The notes below the pieces were generated by a model that was given only the letters and a program-made list of their open reading frames with translations, was not told the DNA's origin and ran no database searches. A program made the translations under genes and the position numbers. From CALBJU01 sp965247125 (GTDB taxonomy: Bacteria > Bacteroidota > Rhodothermia > Rhodothermales > UBA10348): a stretch of 64,000 nt of DNA. Position 1 is the stretch's first letter; each line of letters begins with the position of its first letter. Below are positions 26,555 through 34,634 of the stretch, piece by piece. The stretch covers positions 930,001-994,000 of the forward strand of contig CBDFGO010000002.1 in the NCBI GenBank assembly GCA_965247125.1. Direction: 5' to 3'.

Positions 26555-26604
26555 CAGGCCTACACCACGCCCTATTCAAATCAAGTAACCAGGAGAGAAA
26601 TAAC

Positions 26605-27399
26605 ATGCAGTTTGTAAAATTTTTGGGCACGGCCGCCCTGATAGTCGCCGTTTCGCTCGCGTCATCGATCGATGCTTCCGCACAGAAGTCGAAGTCCGAT
26701 TCCGATGGAAATGAGGAAACCACCGTTATCGAGGTCAGAGACGGAAAGGTCTATCTGAATGACAAAGAAATCGCTGTACTCGAAAACGCAGATCAACCCA
26801 TCTTCTTCAAGAAGGATGGTGAAAACGGCCACTCCATGAGCTGGTGGATGGACAATGACAACGATTCGTTTGGATCGTATGCCAAAGCGTTAAGTCTCTA
26901 CTCTGATTCCGACGGAGAGCCCCATTTCGCGTTCGGTACGAGCCCCAACGTGTTCAAATACGAAGTGGATGCCGAGGGGAAGTCGTTCTTCCAGGATATG
27001 GATATGAAGTTTGACTTTGAATCCAGAATGGAACACGAAGGAATGAAGCACTTTGATAGTCGCCTGGCTCCGCTCGACGGCTTCTCGTTTCTTACCTCAG
27101 GTGGGCTGTACTCCGACGCCGAGTCTCGGAGAATTAACCGCCGCGCGAACGAGCTGGCGGAACGGATCAGACGAGCAGATGATGACAGTGACACGTCCGA
27201 TATGGAAGCCGAGCTGGACGAACTTTTGACCGAGATGTTCGCAGCGAAACAGGAAGCCCAGCAGGCGCGAGTCGATAAATTGCGCGAACAACTTACCGAA
27301 CTCGAGCAGCGCGTATCGGAACGAAATGCTGATCATGAAGAGATCATTTCAAAACGCAGAAATGAATTGCTCGGAAAGCGAAGCAAATACGACTGGTAG
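26605..27399 (+). CDS. Exported coiled-coil protein, paralogue 2 of the ECF-linked pair
   Basis: 264 aa from the ATG at 26605, chosen because AGGAG lies 10 bases upstream and a signal peptide follows (FLGTAALIVAVSLASSIDASA). The mature part opens TVIEVRDGKVYLNDKEIAVL, matching the opening of the upstream paralogue. The middle is rich in Asp, Ser, Gly and aromatic residues, and the end is a charged helix (QARVDKLREQLTELEQRVSE, then EEIISKRRNELL). It is the last gene of the run before a strong terminator at 27516. The function is unknown. Confidence 0.75.
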   Translation: MQFVKFLGTAALIVAVSLASSIDASAQKSKSDSDGNEETTVIEVRDGKVYLNDKEIAVLENADQPIFFKKDGENGHSMSWWMDNDNDSFGSYAKALSLYSDSDGEPHFAFGTSPNVFKYEVDAEGKSFFQDMDMKFDFESRMEHEGMKHFDSRLAPLDGFSFLTSGGLYSDAESRRINRRANELAERIRRADDDSDTSDMEAELDELLTEMFAAKQEAQQARVDKLREQLTELEQRVSERNADHEEIISKRRNELLGKRSKYDW

Positions 27400-27515
27400 A
27401 AATATGCTGTAGACTTGTACTGGGAGGGACGAGTGTACGGTACTTCGGCGATTACGCGCAGGAAATTCCTTCCGGTTTACCTAGAAGAGAGTTCCGTCTG
27501 CTAAGCGCCCAAGAA

Positions 27516-27546
27516 AGAGGGCGGGGGCCTTGGGTCCCCGCCCTCT
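27516..27546 (+). terminator. Intrinsic terminator closing the sigma-factor gene cluster
   Basis: A perfect 11-bp stem (AGAGGGCGGGG and complement) with a nine-base loop, 117 bases after the last gene of the cluster. The following bases (CTTACTTGTATT) are moderately T-rich. Confidence 0.75.
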
Positions 27547-27634
27547 CTTACTTGTATTAAATAGACAGCCTGTTTCGCAATGAAATCGGCCATTTTGACA
27601 TTCAGGACTAAATAATCCGCAGATCTACACTGTT

Positions 27635-27650
27635 TTGGCACCCGTCTTGC
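27635..27650 (+). promoter_or_regulatory. Sigma-54-type (-24/-12) promoter-like site
   Basis: The sequence TTGGCACCCGTCTTGC matches the sigma-54 consensus TTGGCAC-N5-TTGC at every defined base, with the GG and GC doublets in the right spacing. Transcription would start near 27662, only about two bases before the ATG of the cell-wall amidase gene, which would make a nearly leaderless mRNA. No activator-binding site was sought beyond eye inspection, and no rpoN gene is in the window. Confidence 0.35.
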
Positions 27651-27663
27651 CCTCGTAGTCAGT

Positions 27664-28902
27664 ATGAGATTTCAATTTAGCACCCACCCCTTCCCTGCGC
27701 TTTCAGAACTGATGCGTGGCCTGGTCATACTGTTATTCCTTTTCTCGAGTCAAATGACGTTCGGTGCGGCCACGTTCTCCCGGGCGGATGACGCACCGCG
27801 CCTCGAACGGGTCTCGTTCACGGCGCGCGCCGATGGAAACGGATACGTGGTGAGGCTCCATCTTTCGGGTCGCGTCAGTTCGCACAGTCCGATCACGATT
27901 CTTAACGATGGTTCGTTCCAAATAACCTTATTTCGTACGCGGCTCGACCGACGGCGGAAGCTGGACAGTCCACAGGGTCCGATTCGCTCCTACCGGGTCG
28001 ACCAGAAGGACGGAAACGTGGTCATAAACATGGAGCTCAGAGATCCTGATCTGCTCGCTTCGGCCTATCCAGATCGGAATACAGATGACATCCTGATTGG
28101 GCTGTCCGCCATGGAGTCTCCGGCAGTCAACGAGGTCATCGCCCGAGCCCTGACGTCCGAACCGAAAATGAATGAAGTAGCCGAGCGATGGACGTTGGAT
28201 ACGATCATCATCGATGCGGGGCACGGAGGCAAAGATCCGGGGGCCGTCGGCGCCGGCGGTGTTCGCGAAAAAGATATTGTGTTGAGCGTTGCCCTCAAAC
28301 TCGGCCAGTACATCGAAGAGAAACTGAACATTAACGTCGTATACACGAGAGATTCAGATCGCTTCATTTCATTGGAAGGAAGGGGGCGCCTGGCGAATCA
28401 AGCTGGTGGTAAGCTCTTTGTTTCGATTCATGCGAATGCAGCTCGAAACAGAAGTGCGAAAGGCACGGAAACGTATTTTCTTGGGTTGCACAAGTCGGAA
28501 GCAGCTCGAAGCGTAATGGATCGCGAAAATGAAGTCGTCCAATTTGAGGAAAATCGGGAGGCCTACGACGATATCGACGCCATGAACTCGGTCAGGCGAA
28601 CGCTGCTACAAAGCTCGTACATGCGGCAGAGCGAAGGGCTTGCTGAAGTAATTGAGGATCAGTTCCACAACCGGGCCGGACGAAAAAGCCGAGGAGTGAA
28701 GCAGGCGGGATTCTATGTTCTGTACGGAGCCTCGATGCCAGCCGTCCTCGTAGAACTGGGTTTTGTCACAAACCCGAGCGAGTCTGCGTTCATGAAAGGT
28801 CGAGATGGGCAAGCCTACCTGGCAAGTGCTATCTTTCGGGCGATCAAGGAATACAAAACTCAGTACGAAAAGGGCCTCCACCTGACCGCGTCGGATCGAT
28901 AG
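27664..28902 (+). CDS. N-acetylmuramoyl-L-alanine amidase (AmiC-like)
   Basis: 412 aa with a signal peptide (GLVILLFLFSSQMTFG, near residue 35). An AMIN-like beta domain occupies about residues 45-160, followed by the Amidase_3 zinc hydrolase. The zinc ligands and catalytic acid are visible in IIIDAGHGGKDPGAVG (His), GGVREKDIVLSVALK (Glu), FVSIHANAARNRSAKGTETY (His) and VLVELGFVTNPSES (Glu). It cuts the amide bond between muramic acid and the stem peptide and usually acts in cell separation. The apt gene starts 17 bases downstream, so the two may share a transcript. The tail of 20-25 residues after the catalytic domain is short. Confidence 0.93.
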   Translation: MRFQFSTHPFPALSELMRGLVILLFLFSSQMTFGAATFSRADDAPRLERVSFTARADGNGYVVRLHLSGRVSSHSPITILNDGSFQITLFRTRLDRRRKLDSPQGPIRSYRVDQKDGNVVINMELRDPDLLASAYPDRNTDDILIGLSAMESPAVNEVIARALTSEPKMNEVAERWTLDTIIIDAGHGGKDPGAVGAGGVREKDIVLSVALKLGQYIEEKLNINVVYTRDSDRFISLEGRGRLANQAGGKLFVSIHANAARNRSAKGTETYFLGLHKSEAARSVMDRENEVVQFEENREAYDDIDAMNSVRRTLLQSSYMRQSEGLAEVIEDQFHNRAGRKSRGVKQAGFYVLYGASMPAVLVELGFVTNPSESAFMKGRDGQAYLASAIFRAIKEYKTQYEKGLHLTASDR

Positions 28903-28919
28903 GGCCCCACTTCCCGCTC

Positions 28920-29441
28920 ATGCTCGAAGCTCTCGCATTGTCCATCAGAACGGTCCCGGATTTTCCCGAACCCGGCATCCAGTTCAAGGATATCACTCCT
29001 CTCCTCGCGGATGTTAAACTGATGCGATTCGCCGTGGATCAACTTGCGCAGGAATGGCGGGATGCAGGTGTGACCAAGGTCGTCGGGATTGAATCCCGCG
29101 GATTCATCCTGGGCTCCATGCTCGCCGAGACTCTAAACGTCGGATTTGTGCCCATTCGAAAGAAAGGCAAGCTTCCGTTCACTACGATCTCTGAGACCTA
29201 CGATCTTGAGTACGGGACTGATACTGTCGAAATGCACGCTGACGCGGTGTCGGAAACTGATCTGGTCCTCATTCACGACGATGTTATTGCTACAGGTGGC
29301 ACTGCCGCTGCGGCCCACCGTCTGATCGAATCCGCCGGAGCACAGGTAGCCGGCCATTCATTCTTGATAGAGCTGTCTTTTCTGGGGGGGCGAAATGTTC
29401 TCCCAGCCGGTAGCCACACTCACGCACTGATCACGTACTGA
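28920..29441 (+). CDS. apt: Adenine phosphoribosyltransferase
   Basis: 173 aa, the normal length. It starts with the family's FPEPGIQFKDITPLLADVKL block, has GIESRGFILGSMLAETL, and carries the PRPP-binding loop LVLIHDDVIATGGTAAAAHR. It makes AMP from adenine and PRPP in the cytosol (purine salvage). Apt lies 17 bases behind the amidase gene on the same strand. Confidence 0.96.
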   Translation: MLEALALSIRTVPDFPEPGIQFKDITPLLADVKLMRFAVDQLAQEWRDAGVTKVVGIESRGFILGSMLAETLNVGFVPIRKKGKLPFTTISETYDLEYGTDTVEMHADAVSETDLVLIHDDVIATGGTAAAAHRLIESAGAQVAGHSFLIELSFLGGRNVLPAGSHTHALITY

Positions 29442-29462
29442 GAAGGACAATCCTGTCTTCTA

Positions 29463-29864
29463 CTATCGGACGGCTACGCAGGATATCTCCACCATGGATC
29501 CACGTGGCAACGCACCGACCTGCACCGCCTCTCTGGCTGGAGCATTTGCTCCGAAAAACCGTCCGTAGATCTCGTTAATCTGGGCGTAGTCGTTGATATC
29601 GATCATATAAACCCTGCAGGACACGACGTGGTCCAACGTCATCCCGGCAGCAGTCAGGACCCCTTCTAAATTTTCCAGCACGCGCTCCGTTTCGGCTTCA
29701 ATTCCGTCGGTAGTCATGTGCCCCGTCTTGGGGTCGAGAGGAATCTGTCCCGAACAATAAAGAATATCTCCAACCATTACGGCCTGACTATACGGGCCGA
29801 TCGCAGCTGGGGCCAGCTGCGTCTTTATTCGCGTCCTCTCCACCGATACTTCCTTTTTTCGCAT
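29463..29864 (-). CDS. ridA: RidA-family enamine/imine deaminase
   Basis: 133 aa, a whole YjgF/RidA domain: APAAIGPYSQAVMVGDILYC, SGQIPLDPKTG, the SCRVYMIDINDYAQINEIY segment with the catalytic Arg, and the closing VEISCVAVR. RidA proteins hydrolyse reactive 2-aminoacrylate-type intermediates from PLP enzymes. The first eight residues before RTRIKTQLAP are extra, but no later ATG is available. It is convergent with apt. Confidence 0.93.
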   Translation of the reverse strand: MRKKEVSVERTRIKTQLAPAAIGPYSQAVMVGDILYCSGQIPLDPKTGHMTTDGIEAETERVLENLEGVLTAAGMTLDHVVSCRVYMIDINDYAQINEIYGRFFGANAPAREAVQVGALPRGSMVEISCVAVR

Positions 29865-29974
29865 CCTGCTGCTCGATTACGTATATAGAGCCGAAATTCC
29901 GTCATAACTTCCGTCGATATAGTGGTTTAGACAAACGAAAAATCGTTTAAGACCACGCGAAAACTTGAATTATT

Positions 29975-30790
29975 ATGGATCTGGGACTGAAAAACCGAGC
30001 TGCATTCGTTGCCGGAGCAAGCAGCGGACTGGGTCGAGCGATTGCGCGTGAGTTATTGCTGGAGGGATGTCGGGTGGCTATTTGTTCGAGACATCAGTCT
30101 CGAATCGACTTGGCGAAGGCTTGGCTCATGGAAAAGTGCGATGTGTCCGCTGATCGAGTTCTGAGCGTTGTCTGTGACGTAACGGACGAGGATCAGATAA
30201 AAAGGGGCATTGAGCAGACTGTCGAGGCATTTGGAGGCCTAAACATTCTTGTAACAAACGCCGGAGGACCGCCCACGGGTCAAATTGACGACTTGGACGC
30301 GTCTTCCTGGAGAAACGCCATTGAACTCAATCTGATGAGCACCATCAACCTGAGCCGCGCCGCGATCCCCGCCCTACGAACTGCCGCCGCCAGGCAAAAT
30401 GCCCTATCGAGCGTTCTCATGATCACCTCGCTTTCGGCCAAACAACCCATTCCCTCGCTCTACCTTTCCAATGTCTCCAGAGCCGGCGTACAGGGATTCG
30501 CCAAAAGCCTCTCCGAGGAATTGGGAGAAAAGGGCATCACGGTTAACACGATCCTTCCAGGGTACACCAGGACCGACAGGCTCAGCCACCTTTCTGAGAG
30601 TCTAAATGAGCAGACTGGACGATCCATCGAGGATATTGAAAAAGGATGGGCCTCCAGCAGCGCGTTGAAGCGCATTGGAACGGAAGAGGAGTTCGCTTCT
30701 GCCGCGACATTCCTGGTGAGTCGACGGGCACGCTTTATCACAGGTGTCGCTCTGGTTGTGGACGGCGGTGCCGTAAAGTCACTCCTCTAG
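29975..30790 (+). CDS. SDR-family protein with altered catalytic pair
   Basis: 271 aa. The Rossmann cofactor motif (AFVAGASSGLGRAIARELL), NAGG motif (ILVTNAGGPPTGQ) and C-terminal FITGVALVVDGGAVKSLL are those of a FabG-like short-chain dehydrogenase. The catalytic Ser is in LMITSLSAKQP. Thirteen residues on, where Tyr-xxx-Lys should stand before the AG pair, the sequence reads SNVSRAG, i.e. Ser-xxx-Arg. A known SDR subgroup with NAGGPPPG and LSNALRAG motifs shares this feature. Whether it reduces a ketone as usual is uncertain. Confidence 0.88.
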   Translation: MDLGLKNRAAFVAGASSGLGRAIARELLLEGCRVAICSRHQSRIDLAKAWLMEKCDVSADRVLSVVCDVTDEDQIKRGIEQTVEAFGGLNILVTNAGGPPTGQIDDLDASSWRNAIELNLMSTINLSRAAIPALRTAAARQNALSSVLMITSLSAKQPIPSLYLSNVSRAGVQGFAKSLSEELGEKGITVNTILPGYTRTDRLSHLSESLNEQTGRSIEDIEKGWASSSALKRIGTEEEFASAATFLVSRRARFITGVALVVDGGAVKSLL

Positions 30791-30814
30791 CCCAACACCC
30801 TTCGTGCGCTCGAA

Positions 30815-31675
30815 TCAGTTCAGGGATTCGAGATATCTGAAAATGCCCTCCAGGTCGGTATCTGTCATCCTTCCAAATTCTTCCCACGGCATATACTCGC
30901 TGTTCAGTTGCTGTCCAGCCGGTGTTGTGCCTTCGCGCATCGCGCGAACAAATCCATCGAGGCCCCACGCTCCAACGGGACGGAGGTTTGGCGCAAAGGG
31001 AGCATCAGGATCGGGGGCCTGGGCCCCTGACAGATCGGATCCGTGACATACCTGACACGCAATCGAGGCTCGATACTCACCCCACTGGGCCGTGGGTCAT
31101 TTTTTCGGCATAACGGGACGCGGGCTATCAGGAATCATCTCCGCCGCCGTCTTCAGATCATCGCCCAATCCCATGATCAGCTTTCCAAGAGTTCGAACAG
31201 TGACCGGCGGGGGCACATTGTCTACCGCCTCTAGCTGCTGCAGATAACCGATGAGGGCTCCGACCTCCTCGTCGCTGAAGTTATAATATGCTTCGGAGGG
31301 CATGACGAACAGCCCGCGGCCGTCGGAACCCACTCCGTGACGGATGGCCCGGAGCCAATCTGCATCCGAGAAAATTGATCCTACTCCGCCTTCTCCACTA
31401 GTCAAATTGGACGAGACCAGCAGGAAAGGGGGAGCGTCAGCCATGACCTGCCCTTCGAAGTTTCCTCCGTGCCAAGCATTACAGCCATGCGTCTCGGCCA
31501 GATACCTTCCAACCTCAATCGCTTCCTCTTCATGCAGAATCATGGCATCGTCATAATCCATCGAAAAAGTTCGGGCTGCCTTTTCCGCTCCCTTTGAGAT
31601 GGTCATGTAAGCAAAGGCTCCAACAATCAAGAGTAGAACGGCGAGAGATCCCAGGATCCATTTTACGGCTTTCAT
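30815..31675 (-). pseudogene. Decayed two-domain (di-haem) cytochrome c
   Basis: The frame codes a membrane anchor (ILGSLAVLLLIVGAFAYMTI), a first cytochrome c domain, then an in-frame TGA at 31097-31099, and continues in the same frame to a second domain that ends at 30815. The second domain has an intact haem site (ASIACQVCHGSDLSGA) and a distal methionine region (EYMPWEEFGRMTDTDLE). In the first domain the CxxCH motif is broken to CNAWH (TGG where TGC/TGT should be), while FVMPSEAYYNFSDEEVGALI remains. Both lesions are single-base changes. The upstream part alone (192 codons) would make a protein unable to hold haem by two thioethers. Confidence 0.75.
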
Positions 31676-31801
31676 GACGAGAACAGGTTGATTCGGTTGT
31701 TTTCAGGCAATCGACGAAAGATTAAAATGCATCAATTGTTGACACCAATGTATAAAAGTGCGACTATCAGTGCGAGAAAATCCCACTTTTGGTCAATCAC
31801 G

Positions 31802-34630
31802 ATGACGCGTCGAATACTTGCTCCTCTTCTCTTAGCCCTTGTCTTGACTCCTCTTGCCACACTGGCCCAGGAAAAAAGAGCCCTTCAGCATGAGGATGTC
31901 AATGAATGGATCCGGCTGCGGCAGGCAAGAATGTCTCGCGATGGCGAGTGGGTGGCCTGGACCGAGGCACCGGACAAGGGGGATGGAATGCTTCAAGTAT
32001 CTTCATCGGACGGCACGAAGCACTATCAGTTCGACCGTGGCACTTCGCCCCTCTTCTCAGGGGACAGCAAATATGTCCTCTTCAAGATCGTTCCGCAAGC
32101 AGATTCAGTCCGGCAGAAAAAATTGGACAAGGTGAAAAAGAAAGACATGCCGTCTGACTCCCTTGGTATCGTTTCGCTTGCAGACGGATCAGTCAGACGC
32201 TATTCGAACGTGCAGTCCTTCAAGGTATCAGCCGAATCTGGCAGCCTCGCGGCGTTTCGATTGACGAAGGAGGCGAGCAAGATCGAAGAACCTGCAGACT
32301 CCACAGAAACGGAAGAGCCTGAAGAAAAAGAGGAGGATGAGGCTGACGACGAAGACGAGAAGGATAAAAAGGAAGGCACCACGCTAACCGTTTTGGATCT
32401 GATCTCCGATTCATCTGAGGAGTATCGAGACGTGACAGACTATGCGATAGACAATAACGGGGCCGCTGTCGTGTTTGTCCGAGAGAGCAAAGAAGGCGAA
32501 ACTGACGGAGTGTATACCGTGGGTCCGGATGGGAAAGGAGAGCGAACACTTTCAGCAGGAGAAGGGAATTACGTTGGACTGACGCTCTCAGATGAGGGGC
32601 AGAATCTTGCTTTTCTCACAAATCGGGAAGATTTCGAAGCGGATCAGCCATCTTTCACCCTCTTTTCCGGAGACCTCGATGGAGTAGTCTCGATTGCAGG
32701 CGAAGGATCGGACGGCGTAGCGGAGGGGTGGTGGGTCAGCGAACACGGATCGCTTTCATATTCCGATTCAGGGAATCGACTCTACTTCGGGACGGCGCCC
32801 CGTCCTGACGCTGAAAACGACGATGACGATATTCTGGAAGACGAAAAGGTCATCGTCGATATTTGGAATTGGAAGGATCCCCTCCTGCAGCCCATGCAAC
32901 TTGTCCAGGCAGATAGAGAGAAAAATCGAACGTATCGCGCCGTGGCCCATCTGGATTCGGGTAAGATTGTCCAGCTCGCGTCGATCGACATCCCTACCAT
33001 TTCGACCTCAGGCGATGGCGATGGCCATGTGGTTCTCGGTGTCTCAAACATGAACTACCGTAAAGAGATCTCCTGGGATTCTCCCCGGTTCCAGGACGCC
33101 TGGACCATCGACGTGAGCACGGGAGAACGCGAACAGATATTGACAGCGGTGCAAGACACTCCGCGCCTCTCTCCGGATGGAAAGTATGTCACCTACTGGA
33201 ATCGGGACGATGCTCAGTGGATGAGCGTCGATACGAGCACGGGCGAATCTATAGCCATCTCCCGAAACTCCACACACTCGCTAGTAAATGAGCTGGATGA
33301 TCGGGCATACGCACCGAGCAGTTACGGCTCAGCCGGATGGACCGAAGGCGACGAAGAGTTCATCCTCTACGATAAATATGACGTTTTGGCCGCAAGTCAG
33401 GATGGCACGATCCAAAACGTCACCGACGGATTGGGTCGATCGAGCGGCGTTCGTCTTCGCTTTCAACGTCTTGACACCGAGGAGACAGCCCTGCCCTCCG
33501 GAGAGGATTGGATGCTGACTGCATTGAATCTCGATAACATGAATGCCGGCTTTTATGAGGTCGACCCGCGGAATGGGGATATCGAAAAGATTCTGATGTC
33601 GCGACATGGTTATAGAATCTTTCAAAAGGCGAAGGATGCAGACGTTTTGCTGTTCTCTCGCAACGAGTTTCGGGAATTTCCGGACTTGAGAACCAGTAAC
33701 CTCGACTTTAAGGATCCCGTGCGTATTTCCGACGCCAATCCACAGCAGTCGAATTTCAGGTGGGGTTCGGCAGAGCTTTTCGACTGGACCTCGCTCGATG
33801 GTCAGCCGCTGAAGGGTATTCTGTACAAACCTGACGGATTCGACGCTTCCCGGCAATACCCGATGATGGTGTATTTCTACGAGAAACTTTCGACCGGCCT
33901 GCACCGCTATATCGCTCCAGGCCCCGCGCGCTCAAGTATCAACTACTCATTTTATGTCAGCAGGGGCTATCTCGTGTTTGTCCCGGATATTCCTTACAAG
34001 GTGGGATACCCCGGCGAAAGTGCGATGAATGCCGTCATGCCTGGAATTACCTCGTTGATTGAAGAAGGCTTCGTCGATCGCGACCGAATCGGCGTTCAGG
34101 GTCACAGCTGGGGCGGATATCAGATCGCCTACATGGTTACACAGACCGATCTGTTCGCCGCCGCCGAGGCGGGCGCGCCGGTTGTAAACATGACCAGCGC
34201 CTACGGGGGGATCCGTTGGGCATCTGGGATGAGCCGCATGTTCCAGTATGAGCGCACGCAGAGCCGCATTGGCGGGACCCTGTGGAATGCACAAAACCGT
34301 TACATCCAGAATTCGCCACTCTTTCAGGCAGACAAGGTCAAGACCCCGCTGCTGATGATGCATAATGACGAGGATGGCGCGGTGCCATGGTATCAGGGCA
34401 TCGAGTATTTCGTCGCGCTTCGTCGGCTGGGTAAACCGACCTGGATGTTTAATTACAACGGCTCGGGGCACGGTCTGAGCGACCTTCCCGACACCCGAGA
34501 CTGGGCGATCCGGATGCAACAGTTTTTCGATTACTACCTCATGGATACACCTGCTCCCGTGTGGCTCGAAGAGGGCGTCCCGGCAGTCGATAAAGGAAAG
34601 ACCCTCGGCCTGGAGTTAATTGACAAATGA
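31802..34630 (+). CDS. Exported S9-family (prolyl oligopeptidase/DPP-like) serine peptidase
   Basis: 942 aa from the ATG at 31802, which begins a signal peptide (RRILAPLLLALVLTPLATLA); earlier in-frame starts lack one. Residues 30-650 form a beta-propeller region with a strongly acidic insert near residues 165-195. The alpha/beta-hydrolase domain carries the nucleophile in GVQGHSWGGYQIAYMV, the Asp in MHNDEDGAVPWYQ and the His in YNGSGHGLSDLPD. Such enzymes cut short peptides in the periplasm or outside. The PLP enzyme gene starts within five bases of its stop, so the two are co-transcribed. Confidence 0.92.
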   Translation: MTRRILAPLLLALVLTPLATLAQEKRALQHEDVNEWIRLRQARMSRDGEWVAWTEAPDKGDGMLQVSSSDGTKHYQFDRGTSPLFSGDSKYVLFKIVPQADSVRQKKLDKVKKKDMPSDSLGIVSLADGSVRRYSNVQSFKVSAESGSLAAFRLTKEASKIEEPADSTETEEPEEKEEDEADDEDEKDKKEGTTLTVLDLISDSSEEYRDVTDYAIDNNGAAVVFVRESKEGETDGVYTVGPDGKGERTLSAGEGNYVGLTLSDEGQNLAFLTNREDFEADQPSFTLFSGDLDGVVSIAGEGSDGVAEGWWVSEHGSLSYSDSGNRLYFGTAPRPDAENDDDDILEDEKVIVDIWNWKDPLLQPMQLVQADREKNRTYRAVAHLDSGKIVQLASIDIPTISTSGDGDGHVVLGVSNMNYRKEISWDSPRFQDAWTIDVSTGEREQILTAVQDTPRLSPDGKYVTYWNRDDAQWMSVDTSTGESIAISRNSTHSLVNELDDRAYAPSSYGSAGWTEGDEEFILYDKYDVLAASQDGTIQNVTDGLGRSSGVRLRFQRLDTEETALPSGEDWMLTALNLDNMNAGFYEVDPRNGDIEKILMSRHGYRIFQKAKDADVLLFSRNEFREFPDLRTSNLDFKDPVRISDANPQQSNFRWGSAELFDWTSLDGQPLKGILYKPDGFDASRQYPMMVYFYEKLSTGLHRYIAPGPARSSINYSFYVSRGYLVFVPDIPYKVGYPGESAMNAVMPGITSLIEEGFVDRDRIGVQGHSWGGYQIAYMVTQTDLFAAAEAGAPVVNMTSAYGGIRWASGMSRMFQYERTQSRIGGTLWNAQNRYIQNSPLFQADKVKTPLLMMHNDEDGAVPWYQGIEYFVALRRLGKPTWMFNYNGSGHGLSDLPDTRDWAIRMQQFFDYYLMDTPAPVWLEEGVPAVDKGKTLGLELIDK

Positions 34631-34634
34631 TTCT

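Noticed and set aside
31097..31099. In-frame TGA in the cytochrome gene as a selenocysteine codon
   Set aside because: It lies between two cytochrome domains, not at a redox site, and the other haem motif is also mutated, so decay is the simpler reading. No selenocysteine insertion machinery can be seen in the window.
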